A DNA stretch of 36,498 nucleotides, taken from positions 1 to 36,498 of the forward strand of contig CASFTB010000021.1 in assembly GCA_949297575.1 (NCBI GenBank), read 5' to 3'. Shown here piece after piece: positions 23,284 to 31,103 of this stretch (within the stretch, counting starts at the first letter, position 1; the number at the start of each line of letters is the position of its first letter). Both the position numbers and the translations under genes were made by a program. The notes beneath the pieces were generated by a model. It did no database searches and was not told where the DNA came from. It saw only the letters and a list, made by a program, of their open reading frames with translations. Source of the DNA: an uncultured Bacillota bacterium. GTDB lineage: Bacteria; Bacillota; Clostridia; Christensenellales; Borkfalkiaceae.

Positions 23284-23325
23284 TTATCACCGATTTTTAT
23301 CGCCGATTTTTATCGCCGATTTTTT
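23256..23325. repeat. Five-copy tandem repeat, 13-bp period
   Basis: The unit TATCGCCGATTTT (plus strand) occurs five times with small changes: one copy has A for G (TATCACCGATTTT) and the copies nearest spoVT have one or two extra T. The period is not a multiple of three, so copy-number changes would shift a reading frame. There are no spacers, which excludes a CRISPR array. Confidence 0.9.
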
Positions 23326-23382
23326 CTCCTTTGCGGACGCCGAAAGGATCGGCGACGCCCTTTCCGGGCGCGGGCACAGAGC

Positions 23383-23414
23383 GGGGCGCCCGGCCGCACG
23401 CGGCCGGGCGCCCC
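23383..23414 (-). terminator. Very stable hairpin after the dehydratase-like gene
   Basis: A perfect 14-bp stem of only G and C (23383-23396 with 23401-23414), four-base loop, lies 15 bases after the stop codon at 23430. There is no T run on the minus strand, so it is a probable but non-classical terminator for the two-gene unit 23430-27676. Confidence 0.6.
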
Positions 23415-23429
23415 TTTCGGTGACAGGGT

Positions 23430-24737
23430 CTATTTTTTGTCCGCCCCTTCGGCGCGGCGCTGCTTCTCCTTCAGATTCTCGCGGGCGGTGGCGAGCATGA
23501 GCTTGATGCGGTTCTCCTGATTGACTTTGGTCGCGGAGGGGTCGTAGTCGACGGCGACGATGTTCTCGTGCTCGTACATCTGCTTTAATGTGCGGATGGT
23601 GCCCTTGCCCGCGATGTGGTTGGGCAGGCAGCCGAAGGGCTGGGCGCAGACGATGTTGTCCGTGCCCGTTTCGGCGAGCGCGGCCATCTCGGCGGGGATG
23701 AGCCAGCCCTCCCCCATCTTGACGCCCTGGTTGAGCACCTTATCCGCACAGCGGCGCAGGTGCTCGAAGTCGTGCAGCGGCTCGAACCCGTACTTTTCGG
23801 TCAGCCTGATGATGCGCCTCTGCACATGCAGCAGGTACCTGTACACGACGGCAAACAGCGGCGTGGCGATGCTCTTTTTGTTGTAGAGTTTGGCGTCGTT
23901 GACGTTGTTGACGGCGCAGTACATGACGAAATCCATCAGGGCGGGCACGACGGGCTCGCACCCCTCGGAGAGAAGAAACTCCTCGAGATGAGAGTTGCCC
24001 AGCGGAGAATACTTGACGTAAATTTCGCCGACGATGCCCACTTTGACCTTCTCTTCGCGGCTGCGCTCTATCTTTGAGAAGCGCTCGAGCATTTTGCGGA
24101 CGATGGGCATATAGCTGAGATATTTGCCCCTGTCGTATGCCGCGTTCACCATCTCTACGCATTCCTGCCGCGCCTTGGCGGAGGCGCCCTCCTCCAGTTC
24201 GTACGGCTTGCACTGGTTGAACAAAGACATGAGCGTATCGCCGTAGAAGACGGCGAAGGCGAGCTTCAAGAGCGTCTTCAACCCGACGGGGAAGCCGCTG
24301 TCCTTTTCCAGCCCGGCGAAGTTGAGGGAGATGACGGGCACCTTCGGGAACTCGCTCTTGAGCGCCTTGCGGATGAGGGGGATGTAGTTGGAGGCGCGGC
24401 AGCCGCCGCCCGACTGCGTGATCATCACGGCGGTGTGCTCGACGTCGTACTTGCCGCTTTTCAGCGCATCTATGAACTGCCCCGTGACGCACAGGGCGGG
24501 GTAACAGGTATCGTTGTGCACGTGCTTGAGCCCCTCGTCGATGACGGCGCGCGAATCGTTGTGCAGCACCTCGATGTCCCACCCGTCCTTGTGCAGGAAA
24601 TCGACGATGATGCCGAAATGCACGGGGAGCATATCGGGCACCAGGATCTTGTGCGTATGCTTCATCTCGGGGGTGAAGCGGGGGTAGTCGTCCCGGAAAT
24701 CGACGGGCGGCCGCCCGTTGGTTTTTTTCTTCTTCAT
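23430..24737 (-). CDS. 2-hydroxyacyl-CoA dehydratase-like protein (COG3581 type)
   Basis: The start is the ATG at 24737, which overlaps the stop of the upstream activase gene (ATGA); a longer frame inside that gene is a shadow. The 435-residue product resembles the D-component-like, cysteine-containing proteins that are usually the C-terminal third of large activase fusions in Clostridia. Conserved-looking segments include HNDTCYPALCVTGQFIDAL, MITQSGGGCRASNYIPLIRKAL, VGIVGEIYVKYSPLGNSHLEEFL and CAQPFGCLPNHIAGKG, with cysteines placed to hold an iron-sulfur cluster. True dehydratases remove water from 2-hydroxyacyl-CoA by a radical route; for this subgroup the substrate is not established. It surely works with the activase gene that precedes it. 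Confidence 0.85.
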   Translation of the reverse strand: MKKKKTNGRPPVDFRDDYPRFTPEMKHTHKILVPDMLPVHFGIIVDFLHKDGWDIEVLHNDSRAVIDEGLKHVHNDTCYPALCVTGQFIDALKSGKYDVEHTAVMITQSGGGCRASNYIPLIRKALKSEFPKVPVISLNFAGLEKDSGFPVGLKTLLKLAFAVFYGDTLMSLFNQCKPYELEEGASAKARQECVEMVNAAYDRGKYLSYMPIVRKMLERFSKIERSREEKVKVGIVGEIYVKYSPLGNSHLEEFLLSEGCEPVVPALMDFVMYCAVNNVNDAKLYNKKSIATPLFAVVYRYLLHVQRRIIRLTEKYGFEPLHDFEHLRRCADKVLNQGVKMGEGWLIPAEMAALAETGTDNIVCAQPFGCLPNHIAGKGTIRTLKQMYEHENIVAVDYDPSATKVNQENRIKLMLATARENLKEKQRRAEGADKK

Positions 24738-27676
24738 CTCTTTTCTCTGCGCCTCTTCTGTTCCTCTATCGCTGCGAGCATGCTCCGCAGGCGTATCTTC
24801 ACGACGCCCAGGTTGTTGATCTCGTCGATCTTGATCTGCGTGTACAGCTTCCCGCGGCTCTCCAGAATGGAGCGCACCTCGTCCGTCGTGATGGCGTCTA
24901 TGCCGCAGCCGAAGGAGACGAGCTGCACGAGGTCGACGTTGTCGTGCTCGGTGGCGTATTCCGCCGCGCGGTACAGGCGGGCGTGGTACGTCCACTGGTT
25001 GAGCACGTTGACGAGCACTTCGCGCCCCTTGAAAAAGACGCTGTCCTCCGAAAGCACGGCGATGCCGAGGGAGGTGAGCAGCTTGCCGATGCCGTGGTTG
25101 ATCTCGGGGTCGACGTGGTACGGCCTGCCCGCGAGCACGACGACGGGGATGCCGCGCTTTTCCGCCTTGGCGGAGATCTCGTTGCCCTTTTCGTGCACGT
25201 CCTCCTGGAATTTACCGAGGCGGGCAAACCCCTCTTTCAGCCCCCGCCCGATCAGGCGGCGGGAAAGCTTGTACTTTTTAAGCGCCTTGTGCAGGGCGCG
25301 CACCGTCGTCTTCGCGTCGTTGAGGTCTATGTACGGCATGACGAAGTTCTGCGCCGTCAGCCGCTCGTTGTTCGCCTTCAGAAGTTCGGGGTAGTACGCC
25401 ACGACGGGGCAGTTGTAGTGGTTGGCAGAATCGTGCTCGTCGAGGTTGTAGCTCTCGCAGGGGTAGAAAATGAAGTCCACATTCTCGTCCAGCAGGCTTT
25501 CGATGTGCCCGTGCGTAAGCTTGGCGGGGTAGCAGACGGTGTCGCTGGCGACGGTGTGCTGCCCCTTGAAATACAGCTGCCGCGAAGACTTTTCGCTGAA
25601 TACGACCTCGAAGCCGCACGCCTCGAAGAAGCCTGCCCAGAGCGGGAGCTGCTCGTAAAACCCGAGGGCGACGGGCAGCCCTACCCTGCCCCGCCGCTTT
25701 TTGCCCTGCGGGCCGGTGCGGCAGTCGAGCAGGCGCGCATATTTATAGGCATAGATGTCCAGCTCGTCGGAGTGCGGTTTGAGCCCCGCCCCCCGCTCGC
25801 ACTTGTTTCCGGAAATGAACTTCCTGCCGTCCGAAAAGCCGATGACGTTGACGTTGCAGTGCGACGTGCACCCCTTGCAGACGTGGCTTTTGGAGGTATA
25901 GGTGAAGTATCTGAGCTCCGCCTCGGTGACGACGGTGCTCGCCTCCCCCACGTTCTCCTTGGCGTAGAGCGCGGCGCCGAAGGCGCCCATCAGCCCCGCG
26001 ATGCCGGGGCGGACGACCTGTTTGCCCGTCTCCAGCTCGAAGGAGCGCAGCACCGCGTCGTTGAGGAAAGTTCCGCCCTGCACGAGGATGTTGCTGCCCA
26101 ACTCGTCGGGCGTCTTGGCGCGGATGACTTTGTATATGGCGTTTTTGACGATGGAGGAAGAGAGCCCGGCGGAGATGTCCTCCACGCTCGCGCCCTCCTT
26201 CTGCGCCTGTTTGACAGAGCTGTTCATGAACACCGTGCAGCGGCTGCCCAGCTCCACGGGGTGCTTGGCAAACAATCCGAGCTTGGAAAACTCGTCGATC
26301 TCCATGCCCATCGCCTTGGCGAAGGTCTGGATAAAGGAGCCGCAGCCCGAAGAGCACGCCTCGTTGAGCATGATGTTGTCGATGGCGCCGTTCTTGATCT
26401 TGAAGCACTTGATGTCCTGCCCGCCGATGTCGATGATGAAGTCCACCTTCGGGTCAAAGTGCAGCGCCGCCTTGAAGTGCGCGACCGTCTCGACGATGCC
26501 GAAATCCGCCTTGATGGCGGCCTTGATGAGGTCCTCGCCGTAGCCCGTCGTCGCCGCGCCCGCGATGCGGATGCGCCCCTGCGCGAGGGCATAGATCTCG
26601 CGCAGCCGCTCGAGCACGATGTCCAGCGGCTGGCCGTTGTTGGACTGGTAGTGCTCGTACAGGAGCTTGCAGTCGGGGGTGATGAGCACGAGCTTGGTAG
26701 TCGTAGAGCCGCTGTCGATGCCGAGGTAGGCGTCGCCGCGGTAGGTCTTGATGTCCTCGAAGGCGAGGTCGCTCGCCTTATGGCGGGCGACGAAGGCGTC
26801 GTACTCGGCGCGGTCTTTGAAGAGCGGTTCGCCCGTGACGATGTCGTCGCTGTTCTTGGCGTTTTTGATGCGCTCCACCGCCTCCGCGAGGGGCATGGGG
26901 TCGACGTTTTCGGCGTACAGCGCCGCGCCGATGGACATGAAGCAGGGCGCGTTTTCGGGGAAAACGGCGTGGGCGTCGTCCAGGCCGAGCGTCTCTTTGA
27001 ACGCCCTGCGCAGCCCCTTCAGGAAGTAGAGCGGCCCGCCGAGGAAGAGCACCTTGCCCTTGATGCGGCGGCCCTGCGCCAGCCCCGCGACCGTCTGGTC
27101 GACGACCGCGCGGAAGATGCTGGCGGAGATATCCTCCTTGCGCGCCCCCTGGTTTAAGAGGGGCTGGATATCGGACTTGGCAAAGACCCCGCAGCGGGAA
27201 GCGATGGGGTACACCTTTTCCGCCTTCAGGGAGAGCTCGTCCATTTCGGGAACGGAGATGTTCAGAAGGGTCGCCATCTGGTCGATGAAGGCGCCCGTGC
27301 CGCCCGCGCAGCTGCCGTTCATGCGCTGCTCGGTGCCGCCGGTGATGAAGATGATCTTCGCGTCCTCGCCGCCCAGTTCAACCGCGGCGTCCGCATCGGG
27401 ATAATATTTACGGATGGCGGTGAACGCCGCCTGTACTTCCTGCACGAAGGGCACGCCGCTGCGCTCCGCGAGCCCCAGCCCCGCAGAGCCTGTGATGCAG
27501 ACGCGGAAATCGCCGCCGCCGAACTTCCCTTCGACGACGGAGAGCTGATCCAAAACGCACTCCTTGACGCGCGCGAAGTGCCGCTCATAACTGGTATAGA
27601 GTATTTCGTATGTTTCGGAAAGGACGCACACCTTCACCGTGGTGGAGCCGACGTCTATCCCCATGAATTTTGCCAT
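24734..27676 (-). CDS. Double-headed acyl-CoA dehydratase activase (BadF/BcrA/HgdC ATPase family)
   Basis: The 980-residue cytosolic protein has two ASKHA-fold activase domains in tandem, then a DUF2229-type region. Domain 1 starts MGIDVGSTTVKVCVL and has SCAGGTGAF (Cys123) and SRCGVF (Cys162). Domain 2 starts LGIDSGSTTTKLVLI (about residue 317) and has ACSSGCGSF (Cys441) and SRCTVF (Cys480). The spacing of 39 residues between the cysteines in both domains equals that of the HgdC activator, where a [4Fe-4S] cluster bridges two subunits. The C-terminal half (VGLPVALGFYEQLPLW, DTVCYPAKLTHGHI, LAGRPYHVDPEINHGI, VSFGCGIDAITTDEVR) belongs to the region found with these fusions. In many Clostridia this and the next gene are one polypeptide of about 1400 residues. 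Its physiological substrate is unknown. Confidence 0.92.
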   Translation of the reverse strand: MAKFMGIDVGSTTVKVCVLSETYEILYTSYERHFARVKECVLDQLSVVEGKFGGGDFRVCITGSAGLGLAERSGVPFVQEVQAAFTAIRKYYPDADAAVELGGEDAKIIFITGGTEQRMNGSCAGGTGAFIDQMATLLNISVPEMDELSLKAEKVYPIASRCGVFAKSDIQPLLNQGARKEDISASIFRAVVDQTVAGLAQGRRIKGKVLFLGGPLYFLKGLRRAFKETLGLDDAHAVFPENAPCFMSIGAALYAENVDPMPLAEAVERIKNAKNSDDIVTGEPLFKDRAEYDAFVARHKASDLAFEDIKTYRGDAYLGIDSGSTTTKLVLITPDCKLLYEHYQSNNGQPLDIVLERLREIYALAQGRIRIAGAATTGYGEDLIKAAIKADFGIVETVAHFKAALHFDPKVDFIIDIGGQDIKCFKIKNGAIDNIMLNEACSSGCGSFIQTFAKAMGMEIDEFSKLGLFAKHPVELGSRCTVFMNSSVKQAQKEGASVEDISAGLSSSIVKNAIYKVIRAKTPDELGSNILVQGGTFLNDAVLRSFELETGKQVVRPGIAGLMGAFGAALYAKENVGEASTVVTEAELRYFTYTSKSHVCKGCTSHCNVNVIGFSDGRKFISGNKCERGAGLKPHSDELDIYAYKYARLLDCRTGPQGKKRRGRVGLPVALGFYEQLPLWAGFFEACGFEVVFSEKSSRQLYFKGQHTVASDTVCYPAKLTHGHIESLLDENVDFIFYPCESYNLDEHDSANHYNCPVVAYYPELLKANNERLTAQNFVMPYIDLNDAKTTVRALHKALKKYKLSRRLIGRGLKEGFARLGKFQEDVHEKGNEISAKAEKRGIPVVVLAGRPYHVDPEINHGIGKLLTSLGIAVLSEDSVFFKGREVLVNVLNQWTYHARLYRAAEYATEHDNVDLVQLVSFGCGIDAITTDEVRSILESRGKLYTQIKIDEINNLGVVKIRLRSMLAAIEEQKRRREKR

Positions 27677-27728
27677 ATATGCAGAACTTCCTCTCCGTAT
27701 AAAAAGTCATACTGTCTGATTCTCGCAT

Positions 27729-27757
27729 ATTATAGCACAAACACAAAAAAAACACAA
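27729..27757 (-). promoter_or_regulatory. Promoter of the activase/dehydratase pair
   Basis: A perfect TATAAT (27729-27734) with an extended TGC lies 17 bases after TTGTGT (27752-27757, three of six bases) on the minus strand, about 50 bases before the start codon. Confidence 0.65.
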
Positions 27758-27867
27758 GGGCATGCGGACGGTTCGGGGCGCGCTGCGGGAGAAAATCCTG
27801 TGAAAGCAGCCATTTTTTTCCCGGCGGCGCGGAGAGGCACGCGCCCGTTCCGCCGGGCCGCCCGCGC

Positions 27868-28146
27868 TCAGGAGCGCGGGCCTTCCCCCTGCCCTCCCCG
27901 CTGCGAGCGGTACTTGCGGCGGGTGGCGTCTCCCCCGCGAATGTGCCGCTCGGAGAGGTTCACGTCCAGCACGCGGCGCACCCGCTCCGCGAGGGCGGGG
28001 TCCGCCTCCGAGAGCCGCTCGGTGACGTCCTTATGCACGGTGGACTTGCTGGTACCGAAATGCGCCGCGCAGGCGCGCACCGTGCAGCCCGTATCCAGAA
28101 TGTACTCCGCGCTCTCGCGCATTCTCCGCTCCATATATTCCCACAC
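27868..28146 (-). CDS. spoIIID: Stage III sporulation regulator SpoIIID
   Basis: The 92-residue protein matches SpoIIID in length and throughout its sequence: an N-terminal helix (MERRMRESAEYILDTG), a helix-turn-helix (TVRACAAHFGTSKSTVHKDVTERL, about residues 22-45) and the basic C-terminal DNA-contact region HIRGGDATRRKYRSQ. SpoIIID is a mother-cell DNA-binding protein that switches many sigma-E genes on or off and helps make sigma-K. The start is a GTG at 28146 with GGGGGG about 13 bases upstream; the ATG at 28134 is an alternative. A sigma-E promoter precedes it. The hairpin around 27860-27881 overlaps the stop codon. Confidence 0.95.
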   Translation of the reverse strand: MWEYMERRMRESAEYILDTGCTVRACAAHFGTSKSTVHKDVTERLSEADPALAERVRRVLDVNLSERHIRGGDATRRKYRSQRGGQGEGPRS

Positions 28147-28177
28147 CCTGCGATCCCCCCTTTTCAGGCGATGTTAC

Positions 28178-28206
28178 ATTCTATGTCGAAGAATGGGAAT
28201 TTATGA
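28178..28206 (-). promoter_or_regulatory. Sigma-E promoter of spoIIID
   Basis: TCATAAA (28200-28206) is followed after 14 bases by CATAGAAT (28178-28185) on the minus strand. The sigma-E consensus has ATA in the -35 region and CATACAAT at -10; the -10 matches in seven of eight bases. Control by sigma-E is known for spoIIID in B. subtilis. Confidence 0.75.
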
Positions 28207-28250
28207 CGCAAGGGCCGCCGCAGCGGCCCCCTGCCGCCCTCCGCGGCATA

Positions 28251-28286
28251 AAACGGCCGCCAAAGCGTTCGCCTTGGCGGCCGTTT
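28251..28286 (-). terminator. Terminator after the Vps4-like ATPase gene
   Basis: A perfect 13-bp stem (AAACGGCCGCCAA at 28251-28263 with TTGGCGGCCGTTT at 28274-28286) starts 36 bases after the stop at 28323. On the minus strand the stem ends in TTTTATG, a short T run. It separates the operon at 28323-36498 from spoIIID. A second hairpin GGGCCGC/GCGGCCC lies at 28212-28229. Confidence 0.75.
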
Positions 28287-28322
28287 GCATTTTTTCGATG
28301 TCCCGCGCGGGCGGCGGAAAGC

Positions 28323-29480
28323 TCAGTCTCCGTCCCTCTTCTGGCGGATGAGGCGGAGGAGCACATCCTGCAGCGGCTCGTTGACGGGGGTGATGCCGCT
28401 GTCTCTCTCGGCGAGCACGGCGGAGAGGTCGGTGACGATGTGATTGATGTCTCGCCCGCTCATGCCGTCGCTGCACCTCGCCGCCTCTGCGAGGTCGAGG
28501 GCGGCGATGTCCGCCTCGGAGATGCCGCACTTTCTGAGCTTGCTCTCGAAGATGAGGCGGCGGGCATTCTCGTCCGGCAGCGGGATATAGATGCTGTTGC
28601 CGAAACGGGAGACGATGGCGGGGTCCAGCTTGGATTTGAGGTTGGTCGCCGCGAGGATGATGATATTCGCATTGTCCGTATCGAAGCCGTCCAGCTGGCG
28701 GATGAGGGTGGGGACAGCCTCGGCGGCCGTCTTGTCGTCGCTGCTGCGCGCCTTCGCGATGGCGTCGAACTCGTCGCAGAAGAGGATGACCGCCGTCTTC
28801 TGTTCGCTGACGAACCTGCGCACCTCTGCGAACAATTTGTCGATGTTCTTGCCCGTGTTGCCGATGTAACAGTCTACGAGGGCGTTGCAGTCGGCGATGA
28901 TGAAGGGCAGCCCCACTTCGCAGGCGGCCGCCTTGGCAAAGGTCGTTTTGCCCGTGCCCGGGGGCCCCTCGAGCAGGATATTTCCGCCCGGCTTCAAATG
29001 GTACCTGCGGTAGGTCTCCGGGTTGGCGAGCGGATAGATGAGCTTGCGGTGGATCGCCGTCTTGGCGCTTTCCAGCCCGATGATGTCGTCGAAGGACACC
29101 TTTTCGTTGGGGCTGGCAAAGTCGAGCTCGTAGCCGCTGTAATCGGGGGCAGACCCGCCCGGCCGCACGGGGCGCTTTTCCTTCTCCTGTTCGTCCTTCC
29201 CGGAAGGAGCGGGGGCAGCGGGAGCGGGGCGGGGCTTCTGCTCTTTGGCGGCAGAAGGAGCGGCGTCCGGACAGCCCAGCCGCGCGGCGCTCTCTTCGCA
29301 CGCCGCGGCGAGCGCGGCGAAGTGCCCGCTGCGTTCGGGCACGGCCCGCATGGCGGCGCGGTACTGCGCCGCCGCCAGGCGGTAATTTTCGATCGCAAAG
29401 GAGAGGCGGCCCTCTTCCTCCGCCCGTTTCGCCTTGGCGGAGAAGGTCTCCGCCGCGACGATGATAAATTCAATGTTCAT
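28323..29480 (-). CDS. Vps4/katanin-like AAA ATPase with MIT-like N-terminal domain
   Basis: The 385-residue cytosolic protein has an N-terminal helical domain (about 5-70: AETFSAKAKRAEEEGRLSFA, then NYRLAAAQYRAAM) whose pattern is that of MIT domains, a Pro/Ala/Lys linker (72-115), and one AAA module. Visible motifs are Walker A GPPGTGKT (172-179), an aromatic pore loop CYIG (204-207), Walker B ILFCDEFD (232-239), sensor 1 ILAATN (275-280), the arginine in SRF (292) and YIPLPDENARRLIF (298-311). The last agrees closely with the IYIPLP segment of eukaryotic Vps4. The GMSGRDI segment (339-345) matches GYSGADI of Vps4. Vps4 remodels ESCRT-III filaments. The ribosome site GGAGG is six bases upstream; the gene starts 16 bases after the coiled-coil gene. 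Confidence 0.85.
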   Translation of the reverse strand: MNIEFIIVAAETFSAKAKRAEEEGRLSFAIENYRLAAAQYRAAMRAVPERSGHFAALAAACEESAARLGCPDAAPSAAKEQKPRPAPAAPAPSGKDEQEKEKRPVRPGGSAPDYSGYELDFASPNEKVSFDDIIGLESAKTAIHRKLIYPLANPETYRRYHLKPGGNILLEGPPGTGKTTFAKAAACEVGLPFIIADCNALVDCYIGNTGKNIDKLFAEVRRFVSEQKTAVILFCDEFDAIAKARSSDDKTAAEAVPTLIRQLDGFDTDNANIIILAATNLKSKLDPAIVSRFGNSIYIPLPDENARRLIFESKLRKCGISEADIAALDLAEAARCSDGMSGRDINHIVTDLSAVLAERDSGITPVNEPLQDVLLRLIRQKRDGD

Positions 29481-29496
29481 CGGACACCTCCGCTCA

Positions 29497-31074
29497 TCAC
29501 TTCTTGCCGATGCCGAGCTCCTCTTCGAGCGCCTTGTACTTGTCCTCGTCCTTCTTCAGGAACTCGCCGGCAGACCGCGCTTCCCTGCCCGACATCGTGC
29601 TCATGTTGATGTCGACGCCGCTCGCGACGGCGTTGACGGTGCCCATGCGCTCGAGCTCTTCGTTGCCCTTCTGCGCGGAATCGCGCAGCGCCAGCGCAAA
29701 GTCTTCGAGCCTGCTGAACTCCGTTCCCATCATGTCGCGCGCGCGGCTGCGGATAGATTTGATGTCGCGCATCGTCTTGAGCTGGGCGGCAAACCGCCGC
29801 CTTTCGGTATTGATCGCCTGTTCCTGGCGGAAGCGGGAAATGGCGTCTATGACGCTCTGGCGCTCCGCATAGAGGCGGTCGATCTCCCCGTCCAGCACGA
29901 TGCACTCGGAGGCAGTCGCCCCCTTGCGGCGGTTGAGCAGCTGTTCGAGCTGTATATCCAGATCTTTGCGGTCTTCATCGGACTTTTCGATCTGTCTGCT
30001 GTAGATGATCTCGCACTTGCGCAGAGACTGAATGATGTCGTCGATGCACTCGAGCGTCTCCTCGAGGGCCGCATCCCCCGCGTCGGGGGCGGATGCGGGA
30101 GCGCCGCCCATGGCGATGAAGTCGGGGTCGTCGAAGATGGCGGGGCGGGCCGCGGCGGGACGCGCCGCAGCCGAGGCTGCCTGCCCCCCTCCCATGGCGA
30201 TAAAGTCGGGGTCGTCCAGGATGGAGGGGCGGACAGCCGTGCCCGCGGCAGCCGCGCTGCCGTGTCCCTCCTTGCCGGAGTTGAAGAAGGCGTTTGCGGC
30301 GCCTTCGGTGCGCGCATTGTCTTCCTTCTGCCGCGCAAGCATCTTGTTGTAGTCCTGCATGAGCAGGTCGAACTGCTCGTCGCTGACCTTCCGCATGCCG
30401 ATGAGGCGCTTCTGCTCGGCGGTCAGGCCATGCACGCTCTTGGTGAGCGTCGCGCGGTAACTCTCGTCGGAGAGCATACCGAGCCGCTGCTGCGCCGTCT
30501 CGATCTTTACTTTGATGTTTCTCCACCCGGAAAGGGCGACGCCGTCGTTCGGATCTGCGGAGAGCACGGCATACAGCCGCTTTTGTTCCTCCTTATATTT
30601 TTTGAGCTGCTCGGCCGCTTCCTCGATCATAAACTCGATAAGCTGTTCGGGCGTATAGAGCTCCCCCTGTTGAGCGCCGTTTTTCTTCACAAATCCCTCA
30701 AGCGCCTTTTCCGCTTCCTCCTTCTTTTTGCGCTCCGCCGGCGTCATATACTCGGTGTTGTCCGCACAGAAAGGAGAGCGCTCGCGAAGCATTTCGAGGA
30801 TCTTATTCATCTTGCTTATCGCCACCCCGTTATTGCCGGCGGCGATCTCCTTGTTCAGGTCGGCGAGGTACTGCCTGATCGAGATGTCGAGCTTGACCAG
30901 CTCTTTGGAGGAGGACGAGCCCTGCTCGTTCAGGACGGCCTTCGCCGATTCGAGCTTTGCGGCGAGGGAGTTATCCTTCGTGCGCTGGATGTATGCCTCG
31001 AGGATGGAGAGGAACTCGCGCTTGGACTGGTCGTTGAGGTTTTTCCACTTCTTTTTCTTGTTAAAGAAACACAT
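29497..31074 (-). CDS. Charged helical (coiled-coil) protein, candidate ATPase partner
   Basis: The start is the ATG at 31074, nine bases after AAGGAG; the frame is open upstream but inside the SPFH gene. The 525-residue product is almost wholly helical and highly charged, with no signal or membrane segment. An N-terminal half (1-260) and a C-terminal half (335-525) flank a low-complexity linker that carries the same short motif twice: RPSILDDPDFIAMGGG (282-297) and RPAIFDDPDFIAMGGA (310-325). The C-terminus (KYKALEEELGIGKK) ends in an amphipathic helix with leucines and a final lysine pair. I do not recognise a family. Its position between an SPFH protein and a Vps4-like ATPase makes it the likely filament-forming or adaptor substrate; this is inference. 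Confidence 0.85.
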   Translation of the reverse strand: MCFFNKKKKWKNLNDQSKREFLSILEAYIQRTKDNSLAAKLESAKAVLNEQGSSSSKELVKLDISIRQYLADLNKEIAAGNNGVAISKMNKILEMLRERSPFCADNTEYMTPAERKKKEEAEKALEGFVKKNGAQQGELYTPEQLIEFMIEEAAEQLKKYKEEQKRLYAVLSADPNDGVALSGWRNIKVKIETAQQRLGMLSDESYRATLTKSVHGLTAEQKRLIGMRKVSDEQFDLLMQDYNKMLARQKEDNARTEGAANAFFNSGKEGHGSAAAAGTAVRPSILDDPDFIAMGGGQAASAAARPAAARPAIFDDPDFIAMGGAPASAPDAGDAALEETLECIDDIIQSLRKCEIIYSRQIEKSDEDRKDLDIQLEQLLNRRKGATASECIVLDGEIDRLYAERQSVIDAISRFRQEQAINTERRRFAAQLKTMRDIKSIRSRARDMMGTEFSRLEDFALALRDSAQKGNEELERMGTVNAVASGVDINMSTMSGREARSAGEFLKKDEDKYKALEEELGIGKK

Positions 31075-31103
31075 TTCCGTATTCTCCTTTATCTTTTCTT
31101 GGA

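Noticed and set aside
23256..23325. CRISPR array
   Set aside because: The 13-bp units are directly adjacent with no spacers and there are no cas genes.
23189..23500. Plus-strand frame across the 13-bp repeats and hairpin
   Set aside because: It encodes repeat-derived FIADF units and runs antisense into the dehydratase-like gene; no ribosome site.
24944..27157. 737-codon plus-strand frame opposite the activase gene
   Set aside because: Same shadow composition; the minus frame has two intact activase domains with cluster cysteines.
27810..27881. Classical terminator after spoIIID
   Set aside because: The hairpin at 27860-27881 overlaps the stop codon and is followed by GC-rich sequence; on the minus strand the distal homopolymer is A, not T.
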